NCBI GenBank assembly: GCA_025057405.1
Contig: JANWXV010000039.1
Coordinates: 1-6,356 of the forward strand
Source: Candidatus Bipolaricaulota bacterium
GTDB lineage: Bacteria > Bipolaricaulota > Bipolaricaulia > RBG-16-55-9 > DRXL01
Direction of reading: 5' to 3'
DNA: 6,356 bases
Shown here piece by piece: positions 5,435-6,356 of this stretch. The notes under the pieces were generated by a model. The model made no database searches and was not told the origin of the DNA. It saw only the letters and a program-made list of their open reading frames with translations. A program made the position numbers and the translations under genes. Position 1 is the stretch's first letter, and each line of letters begins with the position of its first letter.

Positions 5435-6356
5435 TCGCCGAAGCGGCGACCGTCGCCGGAGAGGCCAAGTAGAGCGTGCCCAACCCAGCACGGCCTTTGA
5501 AGTTTCGATTAGAAGCGTAGATCCCCACTTGGCCCTCTTTGAGCGTCCCCGGCCCCATCCCAATACACGCGCCGCAGCTTGGGGGAACCAACTGCCCTCC
5601 AGCGTCGAGAATCTGACGCAGATACCCCGCACGACCGGCTCTCTCCCAGACCCCCAGCGACGCCGGAGAGACGATAAACTGCGTCTTCGGACTGACTTTG
5701 CGCCCAGCTACGACACGCGCCGCTGCCTCTACGTCTTCAAATTTCCCCCCCGTGCAGCTCCCCACCCAGCAGACGTCTAGTCTGATCTCTTCTTTCATAG
5801 AACTGATGGGCACGCCGTTGTCGGGCTTATACGGGAGCGCGACGTAGGGTTCAAGACGAGAGAGATCGAAGCTCAATCTAGATTTATAGATAGCTTTAGG
5901 ATCGGGGCGCAGCTTCCCCACCGGGAAGATTCCACACGTTGCTCCGCCCTCGACGGTCATGTTGGCAATCGTCGAGCGATCTTCTTCGGTAAGATGCTCT
6001 AGCGCCGATCCTGTGAATTCGACAACGCAGTTCGTAAAGCCGTTCATCGTCACTTGGCTCAGAATATACAGAATAATATCTTTGGCGAAGACGCCCTTGG
6101 GGGGCTTGCCCGTCAGTTCTACCAAGATCGTCTCGGGCACATCCACCAAGAGCTTGCCCGAAGCCATGATCTCGGTCAAGTCGGTGTTGCCGATCCCAAA
6201 CGCAAAGCAGCCATAGGCGCCATAGGTGCACGTGTGCGAATCCGTCCCCACGACGAGCGTATCGGGCTGGATGAGGCCCTTCTCGGGGAAGAGCACGTGA
6301 CAGATGCCGTGGCTGACAAACGGCGCGGGGGGCAGAAACGCATAGGGCAGATTCTG
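5394..6356 (-). CDS. LeuC/homoaconitase-family dehydratase large subunit, 5' end missing
   Basis: The last 320 residues of an aconitase-superfamily 4Fe-4S hydro-lyase; roughly 100 N-terminal residues lie beyond the right edge. Members isomerise 3-isopropylmalate (leucine), homocitrate (lysine) or methylmalate-type substrates with a small subunit. Seen here, counting from the edge, are 'VVGTDSHTCTYGAYG' (about 36-50), 'KPPKGVFAKDIILYIL' (83-98), 'VEFTGSALEHL' then 'STIANMTVEGGATCGIFP' (128-145), 'DNGVPIS' (177-183), 'WVGSCTGGKFEDVEAAARV' (194-212, first cluster cysteine), 'PPSCGACIGMGPG' (the CxxC pair), 'SNRNFKGRAG' and 'LASPATVAASAIKG'. All three cluster ligands are present. Two oddities are 'SCTGG' where 'SCTNG' is usual, and a loop after 'GIFP' that looks about 15 residues shorter than in typical LeuC. 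No leuD follows downstream. The family is certain; the substrate is not. Confidence 0.88.
   Translation of the reverse strand, partial: QNLPYAFLPPAPFVSHGICHVLFPEKGLIQPDTLVVGTDSHTCTYGAYGCFAFGIGNTDLTEIMASGKLLVDVPETILVELTGKPPKGVFAKDIILYILSQVTMNGFTNCVVEFTGSALEHLTEEDRSTIANMTVEGGATCGIFPVGKLRPDPKAIYKSRLSFDLSRLEPYVALPYKPDNGVPISSMKEEIRLDVCWVGSCTGGKFEDVEAAARVVAGRKVSPKTQFIVSPASLGVWERAGRAGYLRQILDAGGQLVPPSCGACIGMGPGTLKEGQVGIYASNRNFKGRAGLGTLYLASPATVAASAIKGCIADPREFLQ
5416..5458. repeat. Two GC-rich hairpins across the convergent SRAP/LeuC 3' ends
   Basis: The first inverted repeat is TCGGCGAT (5416-5423) and ATCGCCGA (5434-5441), an 8-bp perfect stem with a 10-nt loop that spans the SRAP stop codon. The second is CGGCGAC (5444-5450) and GTCGCCG (5452-5458), separated by one base. 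Both share a CGGCGA/TCGCCG core and lie inside the LeuC-like coding frame. They could slow or protect the SRAP transcript 3' end. No T-tract follows on the plus strand, so a classical intrinsic terminator is not supported. Confidence 0.4.

Noticed and set aside
5400..5441. The hairpin 5416-5441 plus the minus-strand T-run near 5401-5405 as a terminator of the LeuC-like gene
   Set aside because: The T-run is about 10 nt from the stem rather than adjacent, and termination there would fall before the gene's own stop codon at 5394-5396.
5397..5780. A 127-codon plus-strand frame opposite the LeuC-like gene
   Set aside because: It is Arg/Pro-rich without family features and lies antisense to well-conserved iron-sulfur cluster motifs.
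1..6356. CRISPR array, insertion sequence, tRNA or phage module
   Set aside because: No regularly spaced repeats, transposase motifs, terminal inverted repeats or cloverleaf-like sequence were seen by eye. The toxin-antitoxin pairs are the only accessory-type genes.

Overview
The window reads like bacterial chromosome, moderately GC-rich, with tightly packed genes, overlapping stops and starts, and Shine-Dalgarno sites of the GAGG type (GAGGTG recurs before three genes, GAGGAG and AAGGGAGGG before two others). The secreted protein ends in a dockerin-like tail (a Dx(D)xN EF-hand loop, then two 'I-D/N-D...I..LWI' helices). From memory this style is seen in candidate-phylum thermophile genomes such as Bipolaricaulota/Acetothermia. 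That placement is a tentative inference. No rRNA, tRNA, CRISPR, insertion sequence or phage gene is visible.

Layout. Positions 2-217 (+) hold the last 71 codons of a membrane permease, probably the NatB-like/ABC-2 type. It meets, tail to tail, a minus-strand gene (234-1133) for a secreted, cysteine-containing protein with the dockerin-like C-terminus. That gene has its own candidate promoter, and its transcript would begin in a perfect 14-nt hairpin. Upstream of it lies a compact minus-strand cluster: an RNase J-like metallo-beta-lactamase/beta-CASP hydrolase (2464-4029), a class I SAM methyltransferase (1695-2450), a short HicB antitoxin (1435-1692) and a HicA toxin (1194-1434). Intergenic gaps are 13, 2 and 0 nt, and a promoter (TTGACA-18-TAGACT) sits in front of the first gene. 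The hicA reading frame is intact from its second codon on, but the only ATG is one base out of frame with it.

A 168-bp divergent intergenic region separates this cluster from a plus-strand set: a small antitoxin (4197-4430) and a RelE/ParE-type toxin (4427-4690) overlapping by ATGA, then a SRAP-family (YedK/HMCES) abasic-site protein (4718-5434). The region has a good promoter on each strand and, between them, a 13-bp palindrome flanked by two AACGGA repeats 21 bp apart. The SRAP gene runs 41 bp into the 3' end of a convergent, 5'-truncated LeuC/homoaconitase-family gene (5394-6356, minus), and two GC-rich hairpins lie across this junction.

How they may work together. HicBA and the RelE/ParE-type pair are two unrelated type II toxin-antitoxin modules, both expected to act on RNA or translation. 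One shares a transcript with an RNase J-like nuclease and a methyltransferase, and the other with a DNA-damage protein. This could be a small stress or RNA-turnover island, but most parts are common accessory genes. I see nothing that proves a new system. The features most worth a check are the nuclease-methyltransferase-HicBA operon, the hicA frame break and the shortened LeuC-like protein.
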